DNA of 64,000 bases, taken from assembly GCF_002561455.1 (NCBI RefSeq), contig NZ_NTUP01000019.1, forward strand, positions 1 through 64,000, read 5' to 3'. The position numbers and the translations under genes were made by a program. This DNA comes from Bacillus sp. AFS015802. GTDB taxonomy: Bacteria > Bacillota > Bacilli > Bacillales > Bacillaceae_B. The notes below the pieces were generated by a model. It made no database searches. It was not told the DNA's origin and saw nothing but the letters and a program-made list of their open reading frames with translations. Positions 26,417-34,670 of this stretch are shown here, one piece after another. How positions within the stretch are numbered: the first letter of the stretch is position 1; each line of letters opens with the position of its first letter.

Positions 26417-28156
26417 ATGTTAATTGCGGCAATGGTCGAGAGGCTTGGCATCATCGTGACGATTGCCTTTGTGATGACGAGGATCGGCTTCTTCCGTCAT
26501 CTGATCGAGAAGCGGACCCATGTAAAAAAAAGGCAGACGCTGCTTCTCATCCTGCTGTTTGGATTCTTTGGGATCGTCGGTACATATACAGGCTTGATCG
26601 TGAACCCGTTTCAGGAAGAATATACAAAGTGGCAATGGCATCTTCAGCAGAATGAAGCAATTGCCAACTCCCGGGTCATCGGAGTCGTGGTGGCCGGACT
26701 CCTAGGTGGACCGTGGATCGGTCTTGGGGCTGGGTTGGTTGCAGGTGTGCACCGGTATTTCCTTGGCGGATTCACGGCCTTCTCCTGCGGGATCTCGACG
26801 GTTTTAGCAGGGCTTTTGGCAGGCTGGATCGGGAAGCGGGAAAAGAAGAACAGGCTCGTTTCCCCTCAGAAAGCATTTCTTGTAGGGTTTGTGGCGGAAG
26901 GCATGCAGATGCTTCTCATCCTTCTTTTATCCAAACCATTTGATGATGCTTATTTGCTCGTGTCGGATATCGGCTGGCCGATGATCCTGGCCAACGGAAT
27001 CGGTACCGGCATATTCCTTCTTATCATCAAAAGTGTTTTTTATGAAGAAGAGAGGATGGGAGCAGCCCAGTCCCAGAAAGCGCTCCGCCTGGCCGACAGT
27101 ACGGTGCAATATATGAGGAAGGGGCTGAATGCATCGTCAGCCCGGGCAACGTGTGAAATCCTGATGAGGGATGTGAACGCCCTCGCCGTGTCCATCACGA
27201 ATACGTCCCATATCCTGGCCCATGTCGGACTCGCTTCCGATCATCATCACGAAGGCAGGCCGATCCAGACCGAAGCGACCAAGAGGGTCATCGAAACCGG
27301 TGAGCTGATGAAGGTGGGGAGGGAAGACATCCAGTGTGACCGGAACGGGTGCCCACTCGGGGCGGCCATCATGGCTCCTCTTTTAAAAGGGGAAGAGATC
27401 GTCGGCACGCTTAAATTCTATTTTCATTCGGAAAAAGAAATCTCCCCGATCCTGATGGAACTGACGAAGGGGATTGCCACCCTCCTGAGCCATCAGCTGG
27501 AGCTTGCGGAAATCGATACCCATAAAGAGCTCGCAAAGGAGTCTGAGGTAAAGGCACTGCAGGCTCAGATCAACCCGCATTTCCTGTTCAATACCATCAA
27601 TGTCATCGTGTCACTGACGCGGATCAATCCGGATAAGGCGAGGACCCTGTTGATTTCCCTTTCCCAATTCGTCAGGCAGAATCTTACCGGGAGCACGAAA
27701 TCGACGTCCACCCTGAAAGAAGAAGGACAGCACGTGAAAGCGTATCTTGCCATCGAAGAAGCACGATTTTTTGACCGGCTGGAGGTTGTCTATCAGATCG
27801 AGGAAGACGCTTTACAGGCAAAAGTCCCTTCCATCACCCTGCAGCCCCTTGTGGAAAATGCGATCAAGCATGGAATGAAGAATGTGGAGGCCGGGTTTGT
27901 ATTGACCATTTCGATCTCAATGGATGGAGATGAGGTGACCGTCCGGGTCGAGGATAACGGTGCGGGAATCAGTGAAGAGAGAGTCGGCAAGCTTCTGCAC
28001 GAACCGGTGCCATCACATTCCGGTACCGGCATCGGACTGTATAACGTGAACAAACGATTGGAAATGATGATGGGGAAAGATGCGGGTCTATCAATCCGAT
28101 CATCCATTGGAAATGGAACCACCGTAGAATTCAAGGTGAGGAGGGAAAAAGAATGA
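26417..28156 (+). CDS. lytS: sensor histidine kinase LytS
   Basis: 579 residues. Residues 1 to about 200 form the 5TM-5TMR_LYT sensor with about six helices. Residues about 225-355 are a GAF domain containing CDRNGCPLGAAIMAPL. The LytS-type kinase follows, with His388 in AQINPHFLFNTINVI, and an HATPase domain (PLVENAIKHGMKN, DNGAGISEE, GTGIGLYNVNKRL). In B. subtilis and staphylococci LytST responds to pyruvate or membrane state and controls LrgAB-type pyruvate transporters. The stop overlaps the regulator gene by four bases. A CstA-type transporter lies downstream, as in the BtsSR-BtsT pyruvate system of enterobacteria. Confidence 0.95.
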   Translation: MLIAAMVERLGIIVTIAFVMTRIGFFRHLIEKRTHVKKRQTLLLILLFGFFGIVGTYTGLIVNPFQEEYTKWQWHLQQNEAIANSRVIGVVVAGLLGGPWIGLGAGLVAGVHRYFLGGFTAFSCGISTVLAGLLAGWIGKREKKNRLVSPQKAFLVGFVAEGMQMLLILLLSKPFDDAYLLVSDIGWPMILANGIGTGIFLLIIKSVFYEEERMGAAQSQKALRLADSTVQYMRKGLNASSARATCEILMRDVNALAVSITNTSHILAHVGLASDHHHEGRPIQTEATKRVIETGELMKVGREDIQCDRNGCPLGAAIMAPLLKGEEIVGTLKFYFHSEKEISPILMELTKGIATLLSHQLELAEIDTHKELAKESEVKALQAQINPHFLFNTINVIVSLTRINPDKARTLLISLSQFVRQNLTGSTKSTSTLKEEGQHVKAYLAIEEARFFDRLEVVYQIEEDALQAKVPSITLQPLVENAIKHGMKNVEAGFVLTISISMDGDEVTVRVEDNGAGISEERVGKLLHEPVPSHSGTGIGLYNVNKRLEMMMGKDAGLSIRSSIGNGTTVEFKVRREKE

Positions 28157-28878
28157 GAGTCGCCATCATCGATGATGAACCCTATAGCCGGGAGGAAATG
28201 AAGCATCTCCTGAGGGGGTATCCCTGGGCGGAAGTGGTCGGAGAAGCAAGCTCTGCCGAAAAAGGCCTGGAAATCATTTTAACGAAAGAGCCTGACGTCC
28301 TGTTCCTGGACATCGAAATGCCCGGTATGAGCGGAGTGGATCTTGCCGAAGCCCTGCAGAAGATGAAGCACAAGCCTGAAATCGTCTTCGCGACGGCGTA
28401 CCCTGACTATGCCCTGAAAGCGTTCAGGGTCGAGGCTGTCGATTACCTGCTGAAGCCCTTTGAAGAGGACCAGCTGGCGCAAACGATGGAGAGGCTTAAG
28501 CACCTGTTAAAGGTGGGGGATAAGGACCAAGCCCGTGAAAATCCATCCATGGGGAAGCTCGCGGTACAGGACGAGGATAAGATTGTGTTCATCACCCCCC
28601 AAGACATTCTGTATATCTTCCGGGAAGAGCGCGAAACGTTCATCTGTACGGAAAAGAAAAAATACACGAGCCGCTTGCCGATCAAGGAGCTCGAAGCAAA
28701 GCTCAGCACCTATCCGTTCTTCCGGGTCCACAAAAGCTATCTCGTACAGCTGCCCTTCGTGGAGGAGTTGATTCCATGGGGGAACGGCGTGTACCAGCTG
28801 AAGGTCCACGGGGCGGACGAGGCGATACCCGTGAGCCGGAATTATGTGAAGGAATTGCGGGAGCGGTTGGAGTTGTAG
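28153..28878 (+). CDS. lytT: LytTR-family response regulator LytT
   Basis: 241 residues. The receiver domain has phospho-acceptor Asp53 in VLFLDIEMPGMSG, a conserved Thr in VFATAYPDYALKAF and a Lys in VDYLLKPFEE. The LytTR DNA-binding domain at about residues 140-240 contains KSYLVQLPFVEEL and PVSRNYVKELRERL. It overlaps lytS by four bases. Nine bases after the stop begins a five-copy palindrome array at 25 bp pitch, so the end of the transcript contains that array unless termination occurs earlier. Confidence 0.95.
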   Translation: MRVAIIDDEPYSREEMKHLLRGYPWAEVVGEASSAEKGLEIILTKEPDVLFLDIEMPGMSGVDLAEALQKMKHKPEIVFATAYPDYALKAFRVEAVDYLLKPFEEDQLAQTMERLKHLLKVGDKDQARENPSMGKLAVQDEDKIVFITPQDILYIFREERETFICTEKKKYTSRLPIKELEAKLSTYPFFRVHKSYLVQLPFVEELIPWGNGVYQLKVHGADEAIPVSRNYVKELRERLEL

Positions 28879-28887
28879 GTGTGTATA

Positions 28888-29000
28888 TGTACCAGGTACA
28901 ATCGGTGGGATTTGTACCAGGTACATTTTTTTATTTTTGTACCAGGTACAAAACGGTTGATGGGTGCCTGGCACAATGAAGCTTGTTGGTGCCAGGCACC
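28888..29000. repeat. five-copy palindrome array GTRCC-W-GGYAC, exact 25 bp pitch
   Basis: TGTACCAGGTACA at 28888-28900, 28913-28925 and 28938-28950, GTGCCTGGCAC at 28964-28974 and GGTGCCAGGCACC at 28988-29000. Aligned on the 11-base core the copies start at 28889, 28914, 28939, 28964 and 28989. Three cores use TA and two use TG/CA, yet the pitch stays at 25. The spacers are unrelated. Confidence 0.95.
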
Positions 29001-29095
29001 GGCCCATTTCCCAAAGCACGTCAACCCCTGCTTCCTGCATTTCAGGACTGATTTATAACATCTTGGACAGTTTGTGACGAAAATGTGAATATGAT

Positions 29096-29104
29096 TGCTA
29101 TAAT
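29096..29104 (+). promoter_or_regulatory. extended -10 promoter of cstA
   Basis: TGCTATAAT at 29096-29104 is a perfect extended -10 element. A TTGTGA at 29072 is too far for a canonical -35. The overlapping cre box supports this as the regulated promoter. Confidence 0.65.
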
Positions 29105-29117
29105 GAAAGCGTATTCA
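29104..29117 (+). promoter_or_regulatory. cre box (CcpA operator) of cstA
   Basis: TGAAAGCGTATTCA, preceded by A, fits the consensus WTGNAANCGNWWNCA fully. It starts at the last base of the -10 hexamer and covers the predicted transcription start, the usual place for CcpA repression. Confidence 0.8.
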
Positions 29118-29143
29118 TAACTGAACGAAAGGGGATCATACAC

Positions 29144-30592
29144 ATGGTCACATTCCTGGTCTCGATTGTAGTATTAATCATTGGTTACTTCACATATGGA
29201 AAATTAATAGAAAAGATTTTTGGAATCAATGAAAGCCGTTCGACTCCTGCTTATGCGAAGGCGGATGGAGTGGATTATGTACCTATGAAGACGGGTAAAA
29301 ACTCCATGATCCAGCTGTTGAACATCGCCGGTGTCGGCCCGATCTTCGGTCCGATCATGGGAGCGTTATACGGACCGGTTGCCTTCCTTTGGATCGTACT
29401 CGGGGCGATTTTTGCCGGGGCGGTTCATGATTACCTGACGGGGATGATTTCAATCCGGAACGGGGGAGCTCATTTACCGGAGCTTGCAGGACGTTTCCTT
29501 GGGAAAACGATGAAGCATGTGGTGAACGCATTCTCGATTCTCCTGCTTGTATTGGTCGGGACGGTCTTCGTCACAGCACCTGCAGCACTGATTGCGAATC
29601 TGACGCCAGCGTGGATTTCATTAGGGGTCATTATCGCCGCAATCTTTATCTACTACATTGTCGCAACCCTGTTACCGATTGATAAAATCATCGGTAAAGT
29701 ATATCCGCTATTCGGAGCATTGCTTCTGATCAGTGCAGTCGGTATCGGAGCAGGATTGGTGATTACGGGAGCGGATATTCCTGAAATTTCTTTAACGAAT
29801 ATGCACCCTGATTCTGTCGCTATTTTCCCTTTATTATTCTTGACGATTTCATGTGGGGCACTGTCTGGCTTCCATGCAACACAGTCACCGATCATCTCGA
29901 GAACGACTCAAAACGAGAAGAACGGACGCAAAATTTTCTACGGTATGATGATTTTAGAAGCAATCATTGCGATGATCTGGGCAGCTGCAGCGATGAGCCT
30001 GTTCGAGCCTGGTGAATTGAACGCCATCCTGAAAGAAGGCGGACCGGCAGCAGTCGTAAGCGAAGTGTCGATCCTGATGCTTGGTTCCATCGGTGGAACC
30101 CTTGCCATCCTTGGTGTCATCGTCCTTCCAATCACGTCCGGGGATACATCATTCCGAAGTGCGCGAATGATCATTGCCGACTATATCAAAGTAGGACAAG
30201 TGAAAATCTCCAGCCGTCTTTGGATCGCGGTTCCACTGTTTGTGATTTCAGTCGTGTTGACACGCATGGACTTTAACCTCCTGTGGAGATACTTCTCCTG
30301 GGCAAACCAATCCACTGCGATGATTGCCCTTTGGGTAGGTGCCATGTACCTGGCCCTTCAGAAAAAACCGCACTGGGTCGCAACGATCCCTGCGATTTTC
30401 ATGACGATGGTGACCTTCACGTATATCCTGAACGCACCGATCGGATTCGGTCTTTCCATGGGTACGGCCTATATGGGGGCAGCCTTGGTGACCATCGCGG
30501 CGATCCTTGCCTTTATCTACACATTGAGAAAGCGCTTAAATGACGGTACCGTCATCCAGGTCGACGAAGAAGTGCCGCAACCAGCAGCTTGA
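29144..30592 (+). CDS. CstA family carbon-starvation transporter
   Basis: 482 residues with about 13 membrane helices, the short form of the family (E. coli CstA and BtsT are about 700). Motifs: TPAYAKADGVDYVPMKTGKN, GVGPIFGPIMGALYGPVAFLWIVLG, GAVHDYLTGMISIRNGG, and SCGALSGFHATQSPIISRTTQNE. Family members import pyruvate or small peptides. ATG follows AAAGGGGATC. The cre box on its promoter predicts repression in good sugar supply. The lytST pair upstream suggests two-component activation. Pyruvate is the most likely substrate, by analogy with BtsSR-BtsT. Confidence 0.88.
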   Translation: MVTFLVSIVVLIIGYFTYGKLIEKIFGINESRSTPAYAKADGVDYVPMKTGKNSMIQLLNIAGVGPIFGPIMGALYGPVAFLWIVLGAIFAGAVHDYLTGMISIRNGGAHLPELAGRFLGKTMKHVVNAFSILLLVLVGTVFVTAPAALIANLTPAWISLGVIIAAIFIYYIVATLLPIDKIIGKVYPLFGALLLISAVGIGAGLVITGADIPEISLTNMHPDSVAIFPLLFLTISCGALSGFHATQSPIISRTTQNEKNGRKIFYGMMILEAIIAMIWAAAAMSLFEPGELNAILKEGGPAAVVSEVSILMLGSIGGTLAILGVIVLPITSGDTSFRSARMIIADYIKVGQVKISSRLWIAVPLFVISVVLTRMDFNLLWRYFSWANQSTAMIALWVGAMYLALQKKPHWVATIPAIFMTMVTFTYILNAPIGFGLSMGTAYMGAALVTIAAILAFIYTLRKRLNDGTVIQVDEEVPQPAA

Positions 30593-30594
30593 TC

Positions 30595-30640
30595 AGAAAA
30601 GGGTTTTCCGGTTATTACCGGGAGACTCTTTTCTTTTTTT
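30595..30640 (+). terminator. terminator of the cstA-like gene
   Basis: GAAAAGGGTTTTCCGGT pairs with ACCGGGAGACTCTTTTC (with mismatches) before a T tract. Confidence 0.7.
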
Positions 30641-30688
30641 GCACAAAATAAAGTTGATTCACAAACTATGATGTAGGAGTGATTCAGC

Positions 30689-30793
30689 ATGACAAAGAAA
30701 ACGAAAAAAGACGGCGGTACGAAGCAAAATCAAAACGCCAAGCCAAAACATAAAACATCCGGTTCTGCAAACGGACAGAATGGATACCACTAA
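30689..30793 (+). CDS. 34-residue lysine/asparagine-rich small protein
   Basis: Starts MTKKTKKDGGTKQNQNAKPK and ends NGQNGYH. Highly basic, no hydrophobic segment. ATG is preceded by TAGGAGTG seven bases upstream, and a clear terminator follows, so it is probably a real gene despite its size. Its composition is like minor acid-soluble spore proteins of Bacillus, but I cannot assign it to a named Ssp. Confidence 0.6.
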   Translation: MTKKTKKDGGTKQNQNAKPKHKTSGSANGQNGYH

Positions 30794-30799
30794 GAAAGA

Positions 30800-30834
30800 C
30801 CGGCCAATCCTTTAGGGGGTTGGCCATTTTATTT
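30800..30834 (+). terminator. terminator of the 34-residue gene
   Basis: Stem GGCCAATCC / GGGTTGGCC followed by ATTTTATTT. Confidence 0.82.
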
Positions 30835-30919
30835 AGAGTGCAGATGTCTTTATGGGTGAGGATGTATTATAATAGGGATAGCTTCAAAAAATTAGCAGTC
30901 TCAAAAAGGAGATCCCATT

Positions 30920-31120
30920 ATGTCGAATACTAATGACCAACAAATACAGCCAGAGAAGAAAAAAATCAGCCTTCAGGAAGCCATGAAGCAGCAGCTTGCG
31001 AAGAAGAAAGAAGCCCAGGCAGGCGGCAAGCAGGCAACAGGCGGACTCGCTTCAAACCAACGCATGCAAAGTCAGCAGACGAAGAAGCCGAGTAATACCC
31101 GCCGTAAGATGGGTAGTTAA
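30920..31120 (+). CDS. 66-residue basic, glutamine-rich small protein
   Basis: MSNTNDQQIQPEKKKISLQE at the start and KPSNTRRKMGS at the end. An amphipathic Lys/Gln/Ala helix spans about residues 16-35, followed by a Gly/Gln-rich basic tail. There is no membrane helix or cysteine. ATG follows AAAAAGGAGATCCC. It has its own terminator. No family recognised; nucleic-acid binding is possible from the charge. Confidence 0.65.
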   Translation: MSNTNDQQIQPEKKKISLQEAMKQQLAKKKEAQAGGKQATGGLASNQRMQSQQTKKPSNTRRKMGS

Positions 31121-31124
31121 TGCG

Positions 31125-31150
31125 GAGGGCGCACTTAGCGCTCTTTTTTT
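31125..31150 (+). terminator. terminator of the 66-residue gene
   Basis: AGGGCGC / GCGCTCT (one G-T pair) with eight Ts. Confidence 0.8.
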
Positions 31151-31283
31151 TATGGGGTGTGTGATGTGTAGAATTTGTTGTAAAACCCCCGAACTCTCCA
31201 CTCACCAGGAAAAGATCATGAAAATTCCTATTTACACTCACGTCCCATTCATGCTACCATTATAAAAATTTCAAATAAATGCC

Positions 31284-31554
31284 ATGAAGAGAAGAGTAGG
31301 TATCACGAATTCTTTAAAGAGAGCCCCGGCAGCTGAAAAGGGGCAGGAAGGACGGTATTGAACCAAGACTCTGAGCAGCACATCGGAACCAAAGGGGGAT
31401 GGTGTGACGGGAGCTCCCGTTATAGAGCTAGGGTATACGTCCTTTGGCCGTACCTGAAAAGGCCGGTATGGTGACATATTCGGCGAACTGGGGTGGCACC
31501 GCGATCAATAATCTCGCCCCCAAGATCAACGTCTTGGGGGTGGGATTTTTTTGT
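31284..31554 (+). promoter_or_regulatory. T-box riboswitch upstream of an MFS gene
   Basis: Stem I has AGTA at 31295-31298 opposite GAA at 31360-31362, the specifier-loop turn. The antiterminator T-box sequence GGGTGGCACCGCG is at 31491-31503. The terminator pairs CGCCCCCAAGA with TCTTGGGGGTG, followed by seven Ts. The specifier region reads GAACCAAG. Aligned with the proS T-box downstream it gives CCA (Pro). Read with one spacer base it gives CAA (Gln), and the variable T-box base (TGGC) predicts a tRNA with discriminator G, which favours Gln. Confidence 0.92.
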
Positions 31555-31585
31555 TTCAGAAATAAAATCGCGGGGGGAATAGTGT

Positions 31586-32809
31586 ATGAAAAAGTGGAAG
31601 GATCCTTTATTGCTTTTGCTTGGGATCGGCATTTCGAATATCGGCGGGTGGATTTATCTGATCGCCTTTAATTTGATTGTATTGGAGGAGTGGGGATCAC
31701 CTATGGCGGTGGTGTTGCTATATGTGTTGAAGCCGGTGGCGGCGCTTTTCACGAATGCGTGGGCAGGGAGTATGATCGACCGGGTGAACAGACGGAATCT
31801 GATGGCGGCCCTGGACTTTTTCAGGGCGGGATTGATTGCTTCGCTCCCCTTCTTTTCGGCGGAATGGTGGATGTATGCCATTGTGCTTTTCATCAATATG
31901 GGGAGCGCCGTCTTTTATCCGGCATCGATGGCGTATATCACGACCTTTATCCCGAGGGAGAACAGGCAGCGGTTCAATGCTCTCCGGGGACTGATCGGGT
32001 CCGGCGCGTTTCTGATCGGACCGGGGATTGCCGGACTGATGTTCTTAATGGGGACTCCGGTGCTTGCCCTTTATTTGAATGCCCTTGCCCTCATATTATC
32101 AGGCGTGATCACCCTCTTTTTACCGAAGATTGAGGACGGGAATCCGGTTCACACAAGCGGGACCAAATGGGAAGTGATCAAGGCTGATTGGCGTGTGGTA
32201 ACGGATTTTAGCCGTGGGGCTGTGTATGTGATGGTACTGTACGTATTGTTCACCTGTATGCTTGTGATGACGGCGGTAATCGATTCCCTTGAAGCTTCTT
32301 TTGCAAAAGAAGTTCTGCACCTCACAGATAGTACGTACGGATATCTTGTGAGCATTGCAGGGGCCGGGTTTGTACTGGGGTCCCTCCTCAATACGGCGTT
32401 GTCCCATCGCCTTCATCATATGCACCTGATGGGCTTTGGATCGCTGATTGTCTCTTCGGGGTATATGGTGTATTCTTACTCAACCGATTTCCTGACGGCA
32501 GCGATTGGATTCGCCCTTCTCTCTTTCGCATTGGCGTTTGCGACGACTGGGTTCGAGACCTTTTATCAAGAACATATTCCCACCCGGATCATGGGGAGGG
32601 TGGGCAGCCTGTATGGGTTGCTTGAGGGATTCCTCGTCATTGTTTTAACATTCCTGATCGGAGTGGGGGCAGAGGTGTTGTCGATCCGGTTTGCGGTGGC
32701 GGCCGCTTCGATTTTCATGCTTGGGATCACCTTGGTTTTATGGGGAGCATTAAGGAAGAATTATTGGAAAAAACAGTTAAATTATAATTCTGAATGTTAT
32801 AATAAATAA
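31586..32809 (+). CDS. MFS transporter under T-box control
   Basis: 407 residues, about 12 membrane helices, of the MFS_3 (EntS-like) type: NAWAGSMIDRVNRRNLM after helix 2 and FYPASMAYITTFIPRENRQRFNALRG in helices 4-5. The T-box leader means expression rises when a particular tRNA is uncharged, so it is probably an amino-acid (proline or glutamine) importer, or part of a response to that shortage. EntS-like relatives are exporters, so the direction is open. ATG 31586 lies after GGGGGGAATAG. A helical-repeat gene and a lipoprotein gene follow on the same strand. Confidence 0.85.
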   Translation: MKKWKDPLLLLLGIGISNIGGWIYLIAFNLIVLEEWGSPMAVVLLYVLKPVAALFTNAWAGSMIDRVNRRNLMAALDFFRAGLIASLPFFSAEWWMYAIVLFINMGSAVFYPASMAYITTFIPRENRQRFNALRGLIGSGAFLIGPGIAGLMFLMGTPVLALYLNALALILSGVITLFLPKIEDGNPVHTSGTKWEVIKADWRVVTDFSRGAVYVMVLYVLFTCMLVMTAVIDSLEASFAKEVLHLTDSTYGYLVSIAGAGFVLGSLLNTALSHRLHHMHLMGFGSLIVSSGYMVYSYSTDFLTAAIGFALLSFALAFATTGFETFYQEHIPTRIMGRVGSLYGLLEGFLVIVLTFLIGVGAEVLSIRFAVAAASIFMLGITLVLWGALRKNYWKKQLNYNSECYNK

Positions 32810-32841
32810 AACATACTGCGGTAAGGGAGGTTTTAGGGCGG

Positions 32842-33867
32842 ATGAAGATGACGGTGGATCAATATTGGGACAGATGGGAAGAGCTGATGAACCGGGAAGA
32901 AGCAAGCTTTGACAAGTGGGACGGGTTGGAAGATCTGTTGTTCATTGCCCAAAAAGAAGGGGATCTCTATAAGGAATTTTGCTCGCGGTTCGGAATCATG
33001 AGGACCGTCAACTATCTCGGGGAGTATGAGGAGCTATTCGATCACTTCGAGTGGTGCAACGGATTCTTTTTAGACAATGAAGAGAATCTGGAAGATTGGG
33101 TGGAGAGCTTACTCTGGATCTATAAATGGATGGCGGAGCATCTGGTGAAGATGCCGGGCATTGACATGGAACTGCTGGATGCCTTTTTCAATGATTTTCA
33201 ACAAGCATATGACCGCTATGGGTATAGTCTACGGCCTTATTATCAGCACCAGCATAAACGGGCGTTGAAGGCGGGGGAAGTGGAAGACGCCGAGGCTTAT
33301 TATCAGAAGTGGATAGCCGCCGAGCGGGATTCCCTTGCCGACTGTGAAGCGTGTGAATATCAGACACAGCTGGAGTATTACTATTTTACCGGGGAAAAGG
33401 AAAAAGCGGCTCCCATTGAAAAGCTTTTACTATCAAAGGAAGTGACCTGTGGGGAAATCCCCCACCTGACGTATAGCAAGCTGCTCCTCCCTTATTATGA
33501 GGACGGCCGGGTGGAGGAAGCCGCCCGTTACCAATCACAGGGGTACTTCTTCATTTACGATAAACCCCACTTCCTGGTGGAGGCTTCTGAACATATCCGT
33601 TTTCTTGCCTTGACGGAGCCGCTTAGGGGGATCAAGGTGCTGGAGCGTCATATCGAGTACGCCGACAGCGGGAAGGACCCGTATGGGATGTTCTATTTTT
33701 ATATGAGTGCGATCGTCCTCCACCGTAAGTTAATGGAAGCGGGGCATCGCCCTGGCTTCGCCGTTGACGTGATGAGTGAAGTGGCCGAGGAGATTGCAGG
33801 GGATTTCGACTCAAGGAACGGGAATGATTTTTTTGAGCGGGAGATGGAGAGGTTTTATGCTTTGTAA
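32842..33867 (+). CDS. TPR-like helical repeat protein, function unknown
   Basis: 341 residues, rich in Trp, Tyr, Glu and Leu, without a signal peptide or membrane helices. Alternating helices with patterns like RALKAGEVEDAEAYYQKWIAAERD resemble tetratricopeptide-type repeats, so it may be a protein-binding scaffold. ATG 32842 follows GGGAGG at 12 bases; ATG 32848 is an alternative. The last 11 bases overlap the following lipoprotein gene, so those two are coupled. I do not recognise a named family. Confidence 0.7.
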   Translation: MKMTVDQYWDRWEELMNREEASFDKWDGLEDLLFIAQKEGDLYKEFCSRFGIMRTVNYLGEYEELFDHFEWCNGFFLDNEENLEDWVESLLWIYKWMAEHLVKMPGIDMELLDAFFNDFQQAYDRYGYSLRPYYQHQHKRALKAGEVEDAEAYYQKWIAAERDSLADCEACEYQTQLEYYYFTGEKEKAAPIEKLLLSKEVTCGEIPHLTYSKLLLPYYEDGRVEEAARYQSQGYFFIYDKPHFLVEASEHIRFLALTEPLRGIKVLERHIEYADSGKDPYGMFYFYMSAIVLHRKLMEAGHRPGFAVDVMSEVAEEIAGDFDSRNGNDFFEREMERFYAL

Positions 33868-34378
33868 GTGTGTAAGGGTTTACGCTGTGATCATACTAAG
33901 CATTCTTTCCTTGTATGCCTGCAGTAACCAGGATTCCAGGGAATGGTTTGAGACGGAGGCAGAAGCCATTCAATATGGATTGCATATGGAAAATGGTGAA
34001 GGGATTCCTCCAAAAATACTTTCTACGGAAGAGTATCGCGGAGAAACGCTGGTATTCTTTGACCTGGCAGGTGATTTTGGCGCGGCCAGTATATCCAGGA
34101 GTGAAAAAGGATATAGCTGGTATCGAACGGCTCCTCATTTCGGATTTGAAGGAGGCGGCGATTACTCTACGGGAGGATTTGAACTTTTAACGGAGAGTGG
34201 AGTCAAGATTCCGATTATATGTGGGAAATCGTTTGATTCAAGCATTGAAAAGATGGTGCTATCGGGGGACGGACCTCAAAAGGATTTGACATTCACCAAC
34301 GGCTCCCGCCTGTATTACAGTATTCATGAAGCAGACTATAATTCGTTAGAGGTAACGCCTGTACGATCGGGGGAATAA
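33857..34378 (+). CDS. small lipoprotein, function unknown
   Basis: 173 residues. The start ATG 33857 is chosen because GAGAGG lies four bases upstream and the resulting N-terminus is a lipoprotein signal (MLCKCVRVYAVIILSILSLYAC) with lipobox LYAC. The mature part has an Asp/Glu-rich first helix (WFETEAEAIQYGLHMENG) and a beta-rich remainder. It would be tethered to the outer face of the membrane. It overlaps the end of the helical-repeat gene and precedes the proS promoter. No family recognised. Confidence 0.7.
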   Translation: MLCKCVRVYAVIILSILSLYACSNQDSREWFETEAEAIQYGLHMENGEGIPPKILSTEEYRGETLVFFDLAGDFGAASISRSEKGYSWYRTAPHFGFEGGGDYSTGGFELLTESGVKIPIICGKSFDSSIEKMVLSGDGPQKDLTFTNGSRLYYSIHEADYNSLEVTPVRSGE

Positions 34379-34385
34379 AATGCAA

Positions 34386-34414
34386 TTGACACCCTCATCA
34401 AATCTCTATATAAT
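34386..34414 (+). promoter_or_regulatory. sigma-A promoter of proS
   Basis: TTGACA at 34386-34391 and TATAAT at 34409-34414 with a 17-base spacer: a perfect consensus promoter just upstream of the T-box. Confidence 0.95.
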
Positions 34415-34435
34415 CATCTAAAATAACTGAAACAT

Positions 34436-34651
34436 TGAAGAGGATCAGTAAAGGGATCTTGTCTTTTAAAGAGAGGGAGCGGTTGGTGAGAAGCTCCCAT
34501 GGATGAACCTTTGAACCTGCCTCCAAGTTCTGTATCGAATGAAGATATCAGCGGTCCGAAACCGTTATCATGGAATGAGTGTAAAGCTTTGCTTTGAATC
34601 AGGGTGGTACCGCCAGAAATGGTCCCTGATGAGAAGCAGGGCTTTTTTTGT
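34436..34651 (+). promoter_or_regulatory. T-box riboswitch of proS, proline specifier
   Basis: Stem I contains GATCAGTAAAGG and the apical hairpin GGGAGC / GCTCCC. The specifier loop reads GAACCTG, giving codon CCT (Pro). The antiterminator T-box is GGGTGGTACCGCC, whose variable T fits the A discriminator of tRNA-Pro. The terminator GTCCCTG / CAGGGC with seven Ts is at about 34622-34650. Confidence 0.95.
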
Positions 34652-34670
34652 TTCATGGGGTGTTGGGCCG

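Noticed and set aside
28888-29000. Pitch-25 array read as a set of rho-independent terminators
   Set aside because: Each palindrome gives only a 5-base-pair stem with a one-base loop, too weak and loop-poor for a terminator, although termination within the array by a larger fold is not excluded.
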